A DNA stretch of 64,000 nt from CAVSVP01 sp963731125 (GCA_963731125.1 CAVSVP010000011.1:1-64000); one strand, 5' to 3'. Positions 24,449 to 34,711 are shown, counted from the first letter of the stretch. Notes: generated by a model not told the origin, from the letters alone. Translations and numbers: made by a program.

Positions 24449-25924
24449 CTAGAAAATTCCCAGCTCTTCCCAGATTTCATCCACCCGATGCTGAACTGCC
24501 GCTGTCATACGCATAGGACGTCCCCATTGGCGGCGGGTTTCGCTCTCCCATTTGTTGGTGGCATCCACACCGAGCTTGGAGCCTAAACCGGAAACTGGGG
24601 AAGCGAAATCTAAATAGTCGATGGGCGTGTTATCGATGATCACCGTGTCCCGAGCGGGATCTACACGGGTTGTTATAGCCCAAATCACATCTCTCCAGTC
24701 GCGGATATTAATATCGTCATCCACGATGATGATGATTTTGGTATACATAAACTGTCGCAAGTACGACCATACTCCTAACATAATGCGTTTGGCATGACCC
24801 GGATATTGTTTCTTGATGCTAACGACGGCCAAGCGATAGGAGCAACCCTCAGGTGGTAAGTAAAAATCCACAATTTCCGGAAACTGTTTCTGCAGGATGG
24901 GTACGAAAATTTCGTTAAGTGCAACGCCCAGAACGGCCGGCTCATCGGGAGGACGGCCTGTATAGGTACTGTGATAGATGGGATTCTCGCGGTGGGTAAT
25001 GCGCTCTACGGTCAACACCGGAAACTCTTCCACCTCATTATAATAGCCGGTATGGTCACCAAAGGGTCCTTCGGGAGCGGTTTCACCGGGCTTTATACTG
25101 CCTTCTAGAACAAATTCGGCACCGGCCGGCACCTGTAACACGTTACTGAGGCATTGAGCGAGTTCGGTACGCGAGCCGCGCAATAGTCCGGCGAAGGCGT
25201 ATTCCGAAAGGGTATCGGGCACTGGAGTGACTGCACCGAGAATGGTGGCCGGATCTGCTCCTAATGCCACCGCGACCGGAAAAGGCTTGCCTGGGTAAGC
25301 CTGCTGCCATTCGCGAAAGTCTAAGGCACCACCTCGGTGAGATAGCCAACGCATGATGACTTTGTTGCGACCAATGACTTGCTGCCGATAGATACCCAGA
25401 TTTTGGCGGTGCTTATAGGGTCCTTTAGTGATAACCAGTCCCCAGGTAATGAGAGGACCCGCATCATCAGGCCAGCAGGTCTGCACAGGAAGGCGGGATA
25501 GGTCTACGGTTTCCCCTGTGATGACATTTTCCTGGCAAGCCGGACGACCGACCTTTTTGGGGGCCATGTCCAATATTTTCTTAAAAGTGGGTAATTTTTC
25601 CCAAGCATCCTTCATGCCTCTGGGCGGTTCGGGCTCCTTCAGAAAGGCCAACAACTTGCCGACTTCCCGAAGAGCGCTAATATTATCCTCACCCATGCCC
25701 ATAGCAACCCGCTCGGGCGTGCCAAATAAATTGCCCAGCACCGGAATAGCATAACCCTTGGGTTTTTCAAACAGGAGAGCAGGACCGCCGGCGCGCAGCG
25801 TACGGTCACAGATCTCAGTCATTTCAAGATAAGGATCTACGGGTAACGGGATCCGTTTGAGTTGACCGCGCTGTTCCAATTGGAAGATAAAATCGCGTAG
25901 GTCTTTATACTTCATCTGCTGCAA
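24449..25924 (-). CDS. ubiD: 4-hydroxy-3-polyprenylbenzoate decarboxylase
   Basis: UbiD removes the carboxyl group of 4-hydroxy-3-polyprenylbenzoate in ubiquinone synthesis using prenylated FMN made by UbiX. The 491-residue length and the start MKYKDLRDFIFQLEQ, LRAGGPALLFE, GIYRQQVIGRN and GPFGDHTGYYN match the family closely. The ATG at 25924 corresponds to the E. coli start, four residues before the conserved MKY. No ubiX is nearby. The frame is complete. Confidence 0.96.
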   Translation of the reverse strand: MQQMKYKDLRDFIFQLEQRGQLKRIPLPVDPYLEMTEICDRTLRAGGPALLFEKPKGYAIPVLGNLFGTPERVAMGMGEDNISALREVGKLLAFLKEPEPPRGMKDAWEKLPTFKKILDMAPKKVGRPACQENVITGETVDLSRLPVQTCWPDDAGPLITWGLVITKGPYKHRQNLGIYRQQVIGRNKVIMRWLSHRGGALDFREWQQAYPGKPFPVAVALGADPATILGAVTPVPDTLSEYAFAGLLRGSRTELAQCLSNVLQVPAGAEFVLEGSIKPGETAPEGPFGDHTGYYNEVEEFPVLTVERITHRENPIYHSTYTGRPPDEPAVLGVALNEIFVPILQKQFPEIVDFYLPPEGCSYRLAVVSIKKQYPGHAKRIMLGVWSYLRQFMYTKIIIIVDDDINIRDWRDVIWAITTRVDPARDTVIIDNTPIDYLDFASPVSGLGSKLGVDATNKWESETRRQWGRPMRMTAAVQHRVDEIWEELGIF

Positions 25925-25969
25925 CCTTATGTTCTAGAGGTTCGGCGATTTGTCTAAGTGTTTTGGCCC

Positions 25970-26081
25970 TACTATAGTGCCGGCCAAATGACCTGATACT
26001 GGTTACAAGGCTTCAAATCGTTAGTAAACAACGATTGTAATAAAATTATCGGCATCAATTCATATGGCTGGCACTATAGTA
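25970..26081. promoter_or_regulatory. Paired inverted repeat between ubiD and the TRAP gene
   Basis: TACTATAGTGCCGGCC (25970-25985) and GGCTGGCACTATAGTA (26066-26081) are complementary except for one base. They lie in the divergent promoter region. A second inverted repeat, AATCGTT/AACGATT, sits between them. They could be operators, or the ends of a small 112-bp mobile repeat. Confidence 0.5.
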
Positions 26082-26146
26082 TTGCCATGTTTTGCTCCTT
26101 GGAGCGATGTTGTTTAACCATACCTACAAGTAGGAGTTGTCTACGA

Positions 26147-27229
26147 ATGAAAAGACGTGACTTTATCAGGACAGCCAGTGTTAGTGCAGCTCTTGGTACG
26201 GCTAGCGCCGTTGCCCCCGCTTTTGCGCAAAATCAGCTCATTCGCTGGAAAATGGTCACCACTTGGCCGAAGAATTTTCCGGGATTAGGGACGGGAGCTG
26301 AATTTCTCGCGCAAACGATCAACGACATGAGCGGTGGGCGTATGGCAGTCAAAGTCTACGGCGCAGGCGAGTTGGTTCCGGCGTTCGAGAGCTTTGATGC
26401 CGTTTCCCGGGGCACCGCTGAGATGGGGCATGGAGCCGCATACTATTGGAAGGGCAAGTCCGAGGCAGCTCAGTTTTTCGCTGCTGTTCCTTTTGGGTTC
26501 ACTGCGCAGGAAATGAATGCTTGGCTTTATCATGGCGGCGGCATGGCATTATGGCAGGAAGTCTATGCGCCTTTTGGCCTGTTTCCTACCGCTGCCGGTA
26601 ATACCGGTGTGCAGATGGGGGGTTGGTTTACTAAAGAGATCAATAGCCTGGATGATCTTAAAGGGTTGAAAATGCGTATTCCCGGACTGGGCGGTGAAGT
26701 GTTGAAACGCGCCGGCGGTACACCGGTGAATTTGCCCGGCGGAGAAATTTTTACCTCTTTACAATCGGGCGCCATCGATGCCACCGAATGGGTAGGGCCC
26801 TATAATGACCTAGCCTTTGGCTTATATAAGGCAGCTAAGTATTACTATTATCCAGGCTGGCATGAGCCAGGTACGACTTTGGAGTGTTTTATTAATAAAA
26901 AAGCTTTGGAAGCGCTGCCCAAGGATCTCCAATCCATCGTTATCAACGCCTGCCGGGTAGCGAATCAGGATATGCTGGCAGATTTTACGGCTAAGAACAA
27001 CGCTGCTCTGCAAACCTTAGTCAAAGAGCACAACGTGGAAGTTCGCCGTTTTCCGGACGATGTGCTCACCAAGCTCAAGGAATTGTCTGACCAGGTTGTA
27101 GCAGAAGTGGCTAAACAGGATACAGTTTCGAAAAAAGTTTATGATTCTTATGAGAAATTTCGTCAGCAAGCCATCCCCTGGCAGAACATTTCAGAGCGTG
27201 CTTATCTCAACGCCCGCGGCGAAGGTTAA
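26147..27229 (+). CDS. TRAP transporter substrate-binding protein (DctP family)
   Basis: This is the periplasmic binding component for a carboxylate-type solute. A twin-arginine signal (MKRRDFIRTASV, cleavage near APAFAQ) is visible, so I start at 26147 rather than at an upstream ATG; TAGGAG precedes it. Family motifs include MSGGRMAVKVYGAGELVP, GGWFTKEINSLDDLKGLKMR and EWVGPYNDLAFGLYKAAKY. It has about 360 residues. The membrane subunits DctQ and DctM are not adjacent, so it works with permeases encoded elsewhere or is an orphan. Confidence 0.93.
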   Translation: MKRRDFIRTASVSAALGTASAVAPAFAQNQLIRWKMVTTWPKNFPGLGTGAEFLAQTINDMSGGRMAVKVYGAGELVPAFESFDAVSRGTAEMGHGAAYYWKGKSEAAQFFAAVPFGFTAQEMNAWLYHGGGMALWQEVYAPFGLFPTAAGNTGVQMGGWFTKEINSLDDLKGLKMRIPGLGGEVLKRAGGTPVNLPGGEIFTSLQSGAIDATEWVGPYNDLAFGLYKAAKYYYYPGWHEPGTTLECFINKKALEALPKDLQSIVINACRVANQDMLADFTAKNNAALQTLVKEHNVEVRRFPDDVLTKLKELSDQVVAEVAKQDTVSKKVYDSYEKFRQQAIPWQNISERAYLNARGEG

Positions 27230-27322
27230 TGGCTTAGCACCGCACATACTGGTTGGGCAGCAACGACATTGCCTCTGTGCAGCTGTGCAGCGGGTCGGAT
27301 TGAGATAATCGAGCGCCGTCTG

Positions 27323-28279
27323 CTAGTTCACGACTCGCAGTGGATACCCGCCTAAAAAACCGCGGATATTTTCTACCAGTTGTCCCAGTAGACGTTGGCG
27401 GGACTCACGGCTTCCCCAAGCGCAGTGGGGGGTAACAATGAGGTTAGGAAGATCCGCGGTTAGCAGCGGATTACCGTGGATTGGAGGTTCCTCGCTCAGG
27501 ACATCGACTCCGGCACCACCCAAAGCGCCCAAGCGGAGAGCCTTAACCAAAGCGGTCTCATCGACGATACCGCCCCGGGCAGTGTTAATAAGCAGCGCAT
27601 CGCGGCGCATCAGAGCCAGTTCCCACTCGCCGATAAGTCCTGCAGTTTCGGAAGTCAGGGGACAATGCAGGGTGAGTATATCCACCTGCGGTAGCAGAGC
27701 GGGAAGGGGGATGCGGCCTTCTTCCGGCTCCAAGGTGCCGGGGCGTTGCGCGATAAGGACTTCCATGCCAAAAGCCTTGGCAATCTTGCCTACGGCCTTG
27801 CCCAATTCCCCATAGCCTATAATGCCAAGGGTCTTGTCTGCGATTTCCCGAATCGGAAAATCCAGCAGGCAGAACTGTTGAGCGTTTTGCCAGCGGCCGG
27901 CGAGCACGGCTTGGCGGTAATCAATAAGCCGGGTGGAAAGAGCCAGGATGAGGGCAAAGACATGCTGCACTACCGATGCAGTGCCATAGCCTTGGCAGTT
28001 GCACACGGTAATGCCCAAACGAGTAGCCGCCTTTACATCAATGTTATTGGTGCCGGTGGCAGCGACACAAATCAGCTTGAGCTTTGGTGACAGAGCCAAC
28101 ATGTTGGCATCGATTACCACTTTATTGCTGATAACGATAGTCGCGTTGGCAATCCGTTCCATAACCTGTGCCGGAGTCGTGGCCGAATAATAGCGCATAT
28201 CCGAAAGGCACTGATCGAGTGGGGTAAAATCCAAATCATTTAGGTCCAGGGAATCCTTATCGAGAAAAACGCCTTGCAT
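27323..28279 (-). CDS. D-isomer 2-hydroxyacid dehydrogenase (hydroxypyruvate reductase-like)
   Basis: The enzyme reduces a 2-keto acid such as hydroxypyruvate or glyoxylate with NAD(P)H. It has 318 residues from the ATG at 28279, preceded by AGAGGA. The NAD motif GIIGYGELGKAVGKIAKAFG is clear, as are catalytic Arg (NTARGGIVDE), Glu (GAGVDVLSEEPP) and His (NLIVTPHCAWG). HprA/GhrB-type enzymes are the closest in my memory. It is divergent from hemH. The substrate is not settled by sequence. Confidence 0.9.
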   Translation of the reverse strand: MQGVFLDKDSLDLNDLDFTPLDQCLSDMRYYSATTPAQVMERIANATIVISNKVVIDANMLALSPKLKLICVAATGTNNIDVKAATRLGITVCNCQGYGTASVVQHVFALILALSTRLIDYRQAVLAGRWQNAQQFCLLDFPIREIADKTLGIIGYGELGKAVGKIAKAFGMEVLIAQRPGTLEPEEGRIPLPALLPQVDILTLHCPLTSETAGLIGEWELALMRRDALLINTARGGIVDETALVKALRLGALGGAGVDVLSEEPPIHGNPLLTADLPNLIVTPHCAWGSRESRQRLLGQLVENIRGFLGGYPLRVVN

Positions 28280-28435
28280 CGAGAAATCCTCTTGGCATGG
28301 CTCTGCTGAGCGCAACAAGTCAACCCCTATTATATAGCAAGCAGAAAGGACTGAACTTAATTGTAATTTTGCTAACAAATTCAAAGTCATTGTAGCGATT
28401 GTTTAAGACAATCAGTCAATCAATACGGAGAAACT

Positions 28436-29539
28436 ATGTCAGGTGCGGATACCTTTGAACACGATCAGGAACCTTGCACCGGTATTTTGCTAACCAATCT
28501 GGGTACACCCGATGCACCTAATGCTAAGGAGGTACGCCGTTATCTGGCGGAGTTCTTATGGGATCCGCGGGTGATTGAAATACCACGGCCGCTTTGGTGG
28601 TTGATTCTGCATGGCATCATTTTACGGCTACGCCCGGCACGTTCTGCCAGCAAATATCGCAAGGTTTGGACGCCGGAAGGCGCTCCGCTGTTAGCCATTG
28701 CCCGCCGCCAGGCGGCAGCCATCGCAAAACGCTTGACTCGGGCCTGTCCGGGACCGGTAAAAGTTGCTCTGGGGATGCGCTACGGCAATCCTTCCATCGC
28801 TACCGCTCTGAATGAGTTACGAGACGCCGGTGCTCGACGCTTGCTCGTTTTTCCCTTATATCCGCAGTACTCCGCCGCTACCACCGCGTCGACCTTTGAT
28901 GCAGTCGCCAGGGAGTTGACTACTTGGCGTTGGTTGCCGGAATGGCGCATGATCAATCATTATCATGATGAGCCGGGTTATATCGGCGCCGTTGCCGATA
29001 GCATCATGACATTTTGGGGGCGTGAGGGACCGGCAGAACGTTTGCTGTTTTCCTTCCATGGATTGCCGAGGCGTAATTTGCTGGCTGGTGATCCCTATCA
29101 CTGCGAGTGTCAAAAAACAGCCCGCTTGGTGGCGGAACACTTGGCACTGGACTCACCGGATTGGGGAATTGCATTTCAGTCCCGGTTTGGTAGAGCGGAA
29201 TGGCTAAAACCTTATACCAGCGATTTGCTCAAGGACTGGGCTAAGGCTGGCATAAACAGCGTGGATGTCATCTGTCCCGGTTTTTCTGCCGATTGTCTGG
29301 AGACTGTAGAGGAGATAAACGAGGAAAATCGCGAACTGTTTCTCAAGGCGGGCGGTAAGCAGTTCCGCTATATTCCATCCTTGAATGACAGTGACCGTCA
29401 TATGGAGCTTTTAGTAAAGCTCATCCTTACCCACTGTAGCGGCTGGCCGGAAGTGACGCCCGAATTCGATACGACGGCGGCCGCCAAGGCACGCGAGGCC
29501 GCGCGGATGCGTGCTCAAGCCATGGGAGCAGAGCGCTGA
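28436..29539 (+). CDS. hemH: Ferrochelatase
   Basis: Inserts Fe2+ into protoporphyrin IX, the last step of heme synthesis. The 367-residue protein starts near GILLTNLGTPDAPNAKEVRRYL. It contains the family signature FSFHGLPRRNL with the active-site His, GIAFQSRFGRAEWLKP, and CPGFSADCLETVEEI with the conserved Glu. Its stop codon overlaps the start of the RND adaptor gene (TGATG), so the three genes form one transcription unit. Confidence 0.97.
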   Translation: MSGADTFEHDQEPCTGILLTNLGTPDAPNAKEVRRYLAEFLWDPRVIEIPRPLWWLILHGIILRLRPARSASKYRKVWTPEGAPLLAIARRQAAAIAKRLTRACPGPVKVALGMRYGNPSIATALNELRDAGARRLLVFPLYPQYSAATTASTFDAVARELTTWRWLPEWRMINHYHDEPGYIGAVADSIMTFWGREGPAERLLFSFHGLPRRNLLAGDPYHCECQKTARLVAEHLALDSPDWGIAFQSRFGRAEWLKPYTSDLLKDWAKAGINSVDVICPGFSADCLETVEEINEENRELFLKAGGKQFRYIPSLNDSDRHMELLVKLILTHCSGWPEVTPEFDTTAAAKAREAARMRAQAMGAER

Positions 29540-30798
29540 TGGTTAAGCCGGGTTCGTTGCTGCCGCGCCTAGGTGTCCCTGTGTTGATTCTTACTCTGGC
29601 AGTCGGCGGTTTTGCGGCATTACGGGCGACTCAGCCTGCCACCGATCCTGTACAAGTGGAAGAAAAGGCGTGGCTAGTTAACGTGCTGGAGGTAACGCCA
29701 GGCTTTAATACCCCTCAGCTGCTTTTGTATGGCACCGTCGAGGCACCCCGTCAGGCGGGTCTCAGTGCCGCCGTGGCAGCGGATGTGGGGCAGGTGCTGG
29801 TTGCCGAAGGACAATTGGTGGCTCGTGGACAACCTCTGGTGATCCTGGATGATCGGGATATTGAGCTAACCCTGCGCCAACGCCTAGCGGATGTGGCCGA
29901 AAGCGAGGCGATGATCGACAGCGAACGCAGGCGTTATAAGAGCGATTTACAAGCCCTGGAGCGGGAACGTGCGATGCTGGCCCTGGATAAAAAGGCAGTG
30001 GAACGAGCCGAAAATTTGAACCGCCGGCAATTGGGCTCCGAGTCTCTGCTGGATGAAGCTCGGTTGGCTCTGGAGCGTCAGGCACTGGCGGTAAACGACA
30101 AACAACTGGCCGTGGAAGATCATGCCGCCCGGTTGGCCCAATTGCAGGCTCGTCTGGCTCGAGCCGAAGCCTTGCGGGACCAGGCCCGTTTGGATCGAGA
30201 GCGAACCCAGACTATCGCTCCCTTTACCGGCCGTATTGCCAAAGTGCCGGTGGCGCCGGGTGATCGGGTGCGGGTTGGTGATTTATTGGTGGAACTTTAT
30301 GCAACGAATGAGCTGGAAATCCGCGCCCAGGTTCCGTTCCGTTATCTGTCGTCGGTACGTACTGCTCTGGAGACAGGCACTACCCTGACGGCTAACGCTA
30401 TCGTAGATAACTATACCCTACAGGCTGAATTGAGCCGACTCAGCGGAGAAGCCAACCGGGCCGTAGGGGGAGTGGATGCGCTATTTCACATTGTCCAGGG
30501 AGCCGAAGGAGCGGTGCCGGGACGCCTGCTGCCGCTGGTGTTGACATTGCCGCCCGAAGCGCAAACCGTGGAACTTCCATTTAATGCCATCTATGGGCTG
30601 GATCACATCTATCGGCTGACAGAGGGCCGCATGGCCGCTCTCCAGGTGGAGCGCATCGGCGAACGTCGGAACTCTGACGGTAACGTACGGGTGCTGGTAC
30701 GCAGCCCCGCATTGGAGGCCGGTGACAAGATTATCGTTACCCAACTCCCTAACGCCGTAACCGGATTGAAGGTAAAAGTGGCGGACACAGAATCATGA
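29539..30798 (+). CDS. RND efflux periplasmic adaptor (membrane fusion protein)
   Basis: The protein links an inner-membrane RND pump to an outer-membrane channel. It has 419 residues. An N-terminal membrane anchor (LPRLGVPVLILTLAVGGFAAL) is followed by half-lipoyl domains around a long coiled coil rich in Arg/Leu/Ala (residues about 110-230), and then beta-barrel segments (TIAPFTGRIAKVPVAPGDRV). It overlaps hemH upstream and the pump gene downstream by 4 bp. No outer-membrane partner gene lies in the operon. Confidence 0.92.
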   Translation: MVKPGSLLPRLGVPVLILTLAVGGFAALRATQPATDPVQVEEKAWLVNVLEVTPGFNTPQLLLYGTVEAPRQAGLSAAVAADVGQVLVAEGQLVARGQPLVILDDRDIELTLRQRLADVAESEAMIDSERRRYKSDLQALERERAMLALDKKAVERAENLNRRQLGSESLLDEARLALERQALAVNDKQLAVEDHAARLAQLQARLARAEALRDQARLDRERTQTIAPFTGRIAKVPVAPGDRVRVGDLLVELYATNELEIRAQVPFRYLSSVRTALETGTTLTANAIVDNYTLQAELSRLSGEANRAVGGVDALFHIVQGAEGAVPGRLLPLVLTLPPEAQTVELPFNAIYGLDHIYRLTEGRMAALQVERIGERRNSDGNVRVLVRSPALEAGDKIIVTQLPNAVTGLKVKVADTES

Positions 30799-33700
30799 CG
30801 TTTGCCCATAAAAGCGACCTTATCGGCACCTTTGCTCAGCATCGGGTTGCCGCTAATCTGCTGATGATCCTCATGGTGATGACGGGAGTCTGGGCATTGA
30901 GCCAGCTTAATACTCAGTTTTTTCCCAATTTTGAGTTGGATCTGATCAGCGTGCGCGTGGTATGGAGCGGTGCCGCTGCCGAAGATGTCGAAACTGCCAT
31001 TGTCGATCCTTTAGAACGGGAACTGCGCACGCTCGATGGACTGCGCAAATTGACTTCCACGGCGGCCAATGGCGTCGCCAGTCTCACTTTAGAATACGAA
31101 GAGGGTACCGACATGGGTACCGCTCTCGACGAAGTTAAGCAACGCGTAGATCTGGTGCGTGAATTGCCGTCTACCGCCGAGCAACCGGAAATTTCCCGCA
31201 TCGTCCGCTATGATCCCATTGCCCGGGTGATGCTCTCCGGCGATGTCGCGCTAAACGAACTGCGCCACCTGGCGCGGCGCTTCGAACGGGAACTTCTGGC
31301 GCGAGGAATCGCGAAGATTAATATCAGCGGTTTACCGGAAGAAGAGATGGCGATTCAAATTCCCAAAGCAGCATTGCAAGAGCTGGGAATGTCGCTGCCC
31401 GACGTCGCGGCCCGACTGAGCCAATTAAGCCGGGATTTGCCGGCGGGTATCGTAGGTCGGGATGACGTGGCGCGGCAGCTGCGCAGCCTGGATCAGCGTC
31501 GCAACGCAGCCGGTTTTGCCGCGCTGCCTCTAACGGCGGAACAGGATGGGCGGTTGGTCAGGTTAGGGGATGTGGCAAACATTGAGCGTCGGCCCAAAAC
31601 TGATGAAGTTCAGCTTAGTTTCATGGACAAGCCAGCGGTAGAGTTAGAGCTGCTGCGCACGGAAACCGCCGATTCTCTGAAATCAGCCCGCATCCTGGCG
31701 GATTGGGTAACGGAGACCCGCCCGCGGCTGCCGCCCGGTATCGATTTACAGGTGTTCGACGAAACCTGGCGATTGCTTAAGGACCGGCTATTTTTGCTGT
31801 TAAAAAACGGCCTCGGCGGTTTGTTATTGGTGGTGGGCATTCTGTTTTTATTTCTCAATGGCCGGGTGGCGTTTTGGGTGGCTGTCGGAATCCCTGTGTC
31901 TTTTATGGCCACCTTGGCCGTGCTCTATATGGTCGGCGGAAGCATCAACATGATTAGCTTGTTCGCGCTTATCATGGCTTTAGGGATTATTGTAGATGAT
32001 GCTATCGTGGTAGGAGAGGATGCGTTGGCGCATTACCAGCGCGGAGAGGCGTCGCTGGAAGCGGCGGAGGGTGGCGCGAGACGTATGCTGGCACCGGTGC
32101 TGGCCTCTTCGTTAACCACTGTGGCAGCTTTTCTGCCTCTCATACTGGTAAGTGGGACGATCGGTAATATTCTGTTCGATATTCCCTTAGTCATCATCTG
32201 CGTCATCGTCGCTTCGCTGATCGAGAGTTTTCTGGTGTTGCCGGGGCATTTACGGGCGACTTTCCGCCATTTGCACCACCTGCAACCCGGTCGATTGCGG
32301 CAGCGTTTGGATGACGCCTTTGCACTGTTTCGTGACCGCCTCTTTCGTCCTCTGGTGACCCGGGCAATACGCTATCGCTGGACAACGCTGGCCACGGCCC
32401 TGGCCACGCTCATACTGACCGTCGGTTTACTGACCGGAGGGCGGATCAGTTTTACCTTTTTCCCCACGCCGGAGAGTTCCATTCTCTATGCCAGCGCCAG
32501 TTTTGTGGCGGGTTCTCCCGCGGAACGGGTACATGCCTTTCTAAAGCATTTGCAGGAAACGCTGCAAGCCACAGAAAGCGAACTGGGCGGTGGATTGATT
32601 GTAACCGTACAAACCCGCTACGGGCAATCCCGAGTGGCCTACGATAACGGCGCTACGGGAGATCAGCATGGTTCCCTCATTGTCGAATTGACTCAGCCTG
32701 ATACTCGAGAGGTAAGAGCAAGTCAATTCATGGAGCTTTGGCGTACCAAGGTGGAAGAGCCGGCAGGTCTGGAGAATTTTCTGATCTTTTCACAAGCCGC
32801 CGGTCCTCCCGGACGGGATATCGAGATTCGCTTGACGGGGGATTCCACTGATCGGCTCAAGGCTGCAGCCCTGGAACTGTCTCAGGTACTGGCTACCGTT
32901 CCCGGCGTCAACGCTATTACCGATGATTTGCCCTATGGTAAAGAACAGCTGATTTATCGGTTAACACCCGTAGGCGAAGCGCTGGGTCTAACCGTGGAAA
33001 GCGTCGGTCAACAACTGCGGGCTGCTTACGACGGTTGGCTGGCGCAGATTTTTCAGTTGGGAGACGAGGAGGTGGAAGTTCGCGTCATGTTGCCCGATGC
33101 CGAACGCCATAGCTTAACGAGCCTGGAGAGTTTTAACGTGATTTTACCGGGGGGACAGGCAGTGCCCTTGACTAACGTAGTCGAATTGCAGGCCCGCCGC
33201 GGTTTCGAAGCGTTACGGCATGCTCAGAGTCGGCTGGCAGTACAGGTATCTGCCGATGTGGATGTTGCGGCCAATAACGCAGACAGGATTCTCGCTAGTC
33301 TCCAACAGTCCGTGTTGCCACAGCTTCGTTCTCGTTACGGCGTAGACTATTCCTTCGAAGGGCGGCGCGCTGATCAAGTGGAAACGTTGGGAGATATGCG
33401 GCGTGGGGCTTTGTTTGCGCTGGCGCTGATTTATTTGATTTTAGCCTGGGTATTTGCGTCCTACGGCTGGCCTTTAGTCGTCATGTCGGCCATTCCCTTT
33501 GGTATTGTGGGCGCCATTTTAGGACATTGGCTATTAGACATTGACCTGACCATCTTATCGCTGTTCGGTTTATTTGGGTTGGCTGGAATTGTCATCAATG
33601 ACTCTATTATTTTAGTGACATTTTTTAAGCAATTGCAGGCATCTGGGGTGTCCACTCAGGCAGCGCTCATTGAAGCGGCATGCCAGCGATTGCGGGCGGT

Positions 33701-33941
33701 GTTGCTGACTTCCCTGACTACCATTGCGGGGCTATTACCGCTACTGTTCGAAAAGTCTTTGCAGGCTCAATTTCTGATTCCCATGGCGGTGTCTATTTCC
33801 TTTGGGCTGGCTTTCGCGACTTTTTTAGTATTGTTTTTCGTTCCAGCCTTACTGTCGGTGCATGAGAGTGTTGCAGACCGATTGAGTGGCGCTCGGACTG
33901 CAAAATTAGCGAAGCTCTCCGGTAATCAGCGCACAGTATGA
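30795..33941 (+). CDS. RND-family efflux permease
   Basis: The protein has 1048 residues with the RND layout of 12 membrane helices and two large periplasmic loops. The start FAQHRVAANLLMILMVMTGV is typical. GIIVDDAIVVGED near residue 400 carries the proton-relay Asp pair. The sequence resembles the AcrB-like group often found with uncharacterised adaptors rather than a named multidrug pump. It overlaps the adaptor gene (ATGA). Substrate unknown. The full length is intact. Confidence 0.95.
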   Translation: MTFAHKSDLIGTFAQHRVAANLLMILMVMTGVWALSQLNTQFFPNFELDLISVRVVWSGAAAEDVETAIVDPLERELRTLDGLRKLTSTAANGVASLTLEYEEGTDMGTALDEVKQRVDLVRELPSTAEQPEISRIVRYDPIARVMLSGDVALNELRHLARRFERELLARGIAKINISGLPEEEMAIQIPKAALQELGMSLPDVAARLSQLSRDLPAGIVGRDDVARQLRSLDQRRNAAGFAALPLTAEQDGRLVRLGDVANIERRPKTDEVQLSFMDKPAVELELLRTETADSLKSARILADWVTETRPRLPPGIDLQVFDETWRLLKDRLFLLLKNGLGGLLLVVGILFLFLNGRVAFWVAVGIPVSFMATLAVLYMVGGSINMISLFALIMALGIIVDDAIVVGEDALAHYQRGEASLEAAEGGARRMLAPVLASSLTTVAAFLPLILVSGTIGNILFDIPLVIICVIVASLIESFLVLPGHLRATFRHLHHLQPGRLRQRLDDAFALFRDRLFRPLVTRAIRYRWTTLATALATLILTVGLLTGGRISFTFFPTPESSILYASASFVAGSPAERVHAFLKHLQETLQATESELGGGLIVTVQTRYGQSRVAYDNGATGDQHGSLIVELTQPDTREVRASQFMELWRTKVEEPAGLENFLIFSQAAGPPGRDIEIRLTGDSTDRLKAAALELSQVLATVPGVNAITDDLPYGKEQLIYRLTPVGEALGLTVESVGQQLRAAYDGWLAQIFQLGDEEVEVRVMLPDAERHSLTSLESFNVILPGGQAVPLTNVVELQARRGFEALRHAQSRLAVQVSADVDVAANNADRILASLQQSVLPQLRSRYGVDYSFEGRRADQVETLGDMRRGALFALALIYLILAWVFASYGWPLVVMSAIPFGIVGAILGHWLLDIDLTILSLFGLFGLAGIVINDSIILVTFFKQLQASGVSTQAALIEAACQRLRAVLLTSLTTIAGLLPLLFEKSLQAQFLIPMAVSISFGLAFATFLVLFFVPALLSVHESVADRLSGARTAKLAKLSGNQRTV

Positions 33942-33968
33942 GACGTTAACTCAGCAGGGAAACGGTGG

Positions 33969-34610
33969 TTACAGTCCATACCGTTGCCGATAGGCGTGAA
34001 CGGCAGCAAGGTCATGGCTATGCTTGGCTTTGTCTGTCAAGTAGGCGATAAGATCGTCCAGCTTGACGATGCTCACTACGGATATTCCGTAATGTTGCCC
34101 GACTTCCTGAATGGCCGATAGCTTCCCTTGGCCCTGTTCCTGCCGGTCCAGAGCTATGACGACACCGGCAGCTTGTGCATGGTTTGCCTTTAGCAGCACC
34201 ATGGCGTCGTGGATAGCGGTGCCGGCGGTGATGACATCATCGATAATCAGCACTCGGCCAGCCAAGGGAGCCCCTATGACGCTGCCCCCCTCTCCGTAAT
34301 GCTTGACCTCTTTACGATTAAAACACCAGGGCAAATCCCGGCCATGGTGATCCGCTAGCGCTATAGCAGTGGCGCTGACCAAGGGAATACCCTTATAGGC
34401 GGGGCCGAACAGCATTTGAAAATCAATGTTGGAGTGCACAATTGCCTGGGCATAATAACGTCCTAGCCGAGCCAGAGCGTAACCGCTATTGAACAGGCCG
34501 GCATTAAAAAAATAGGGACTCGTTCGACCTGATTTAAGGGTAAACTCGCCGAAGCGCAACACGCCTTGAGTGATGGCGAAATCGAGAAACTCACGTTGGT
34601 AATCTTGCAT
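33969..34610 (-). CDS. pyrE: Orotate phosphoribosyltransferase
   Basis: Converts orotate and PRPP to orotidine monophosphate in pyrimidine synthesis. The 213-residue length is exact for PyrE. Visible are the N-terminal QREFLDFAITQGVLRFGEFT, SGRTSPYFFNAG, GPAYKGIPLVSATAIAL and the PRPP-binding loop VLIIDDVITAGTAI near residue 120. It is convergent with the RND gene, with 27 bp between them. Confidence 0.97.
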   Translation of the reverse strand: MQDYQREFLDFAITQGVLRFGEFTLKSGRTSPYFFNAGLFNSGYALARLGRYYAQAIVHSNIDFQMLFGPAYKGIPLVSATAIALADHHGRDLPWCFNRKEVKHYGEGGSVIGAPLAGRVLIIDDVITAGTAIHDAMVLLKANHAQAAGVVIALDRQEQGQGKLSAIQEVGQHYGISVVSIVKLDDLIAYLTDKAKHSHDLAAVHAYRQRYGL

Positions 34611-34711
34611 AAATACAGCTTATTGGATTAGTTGATTAAAGGATGAGCTATCATAACGGGCCGCCGCTGACTAGCGTTAATAAGCTTCAGTAGCAGCGTA
34701 TGTTTCCGTTA

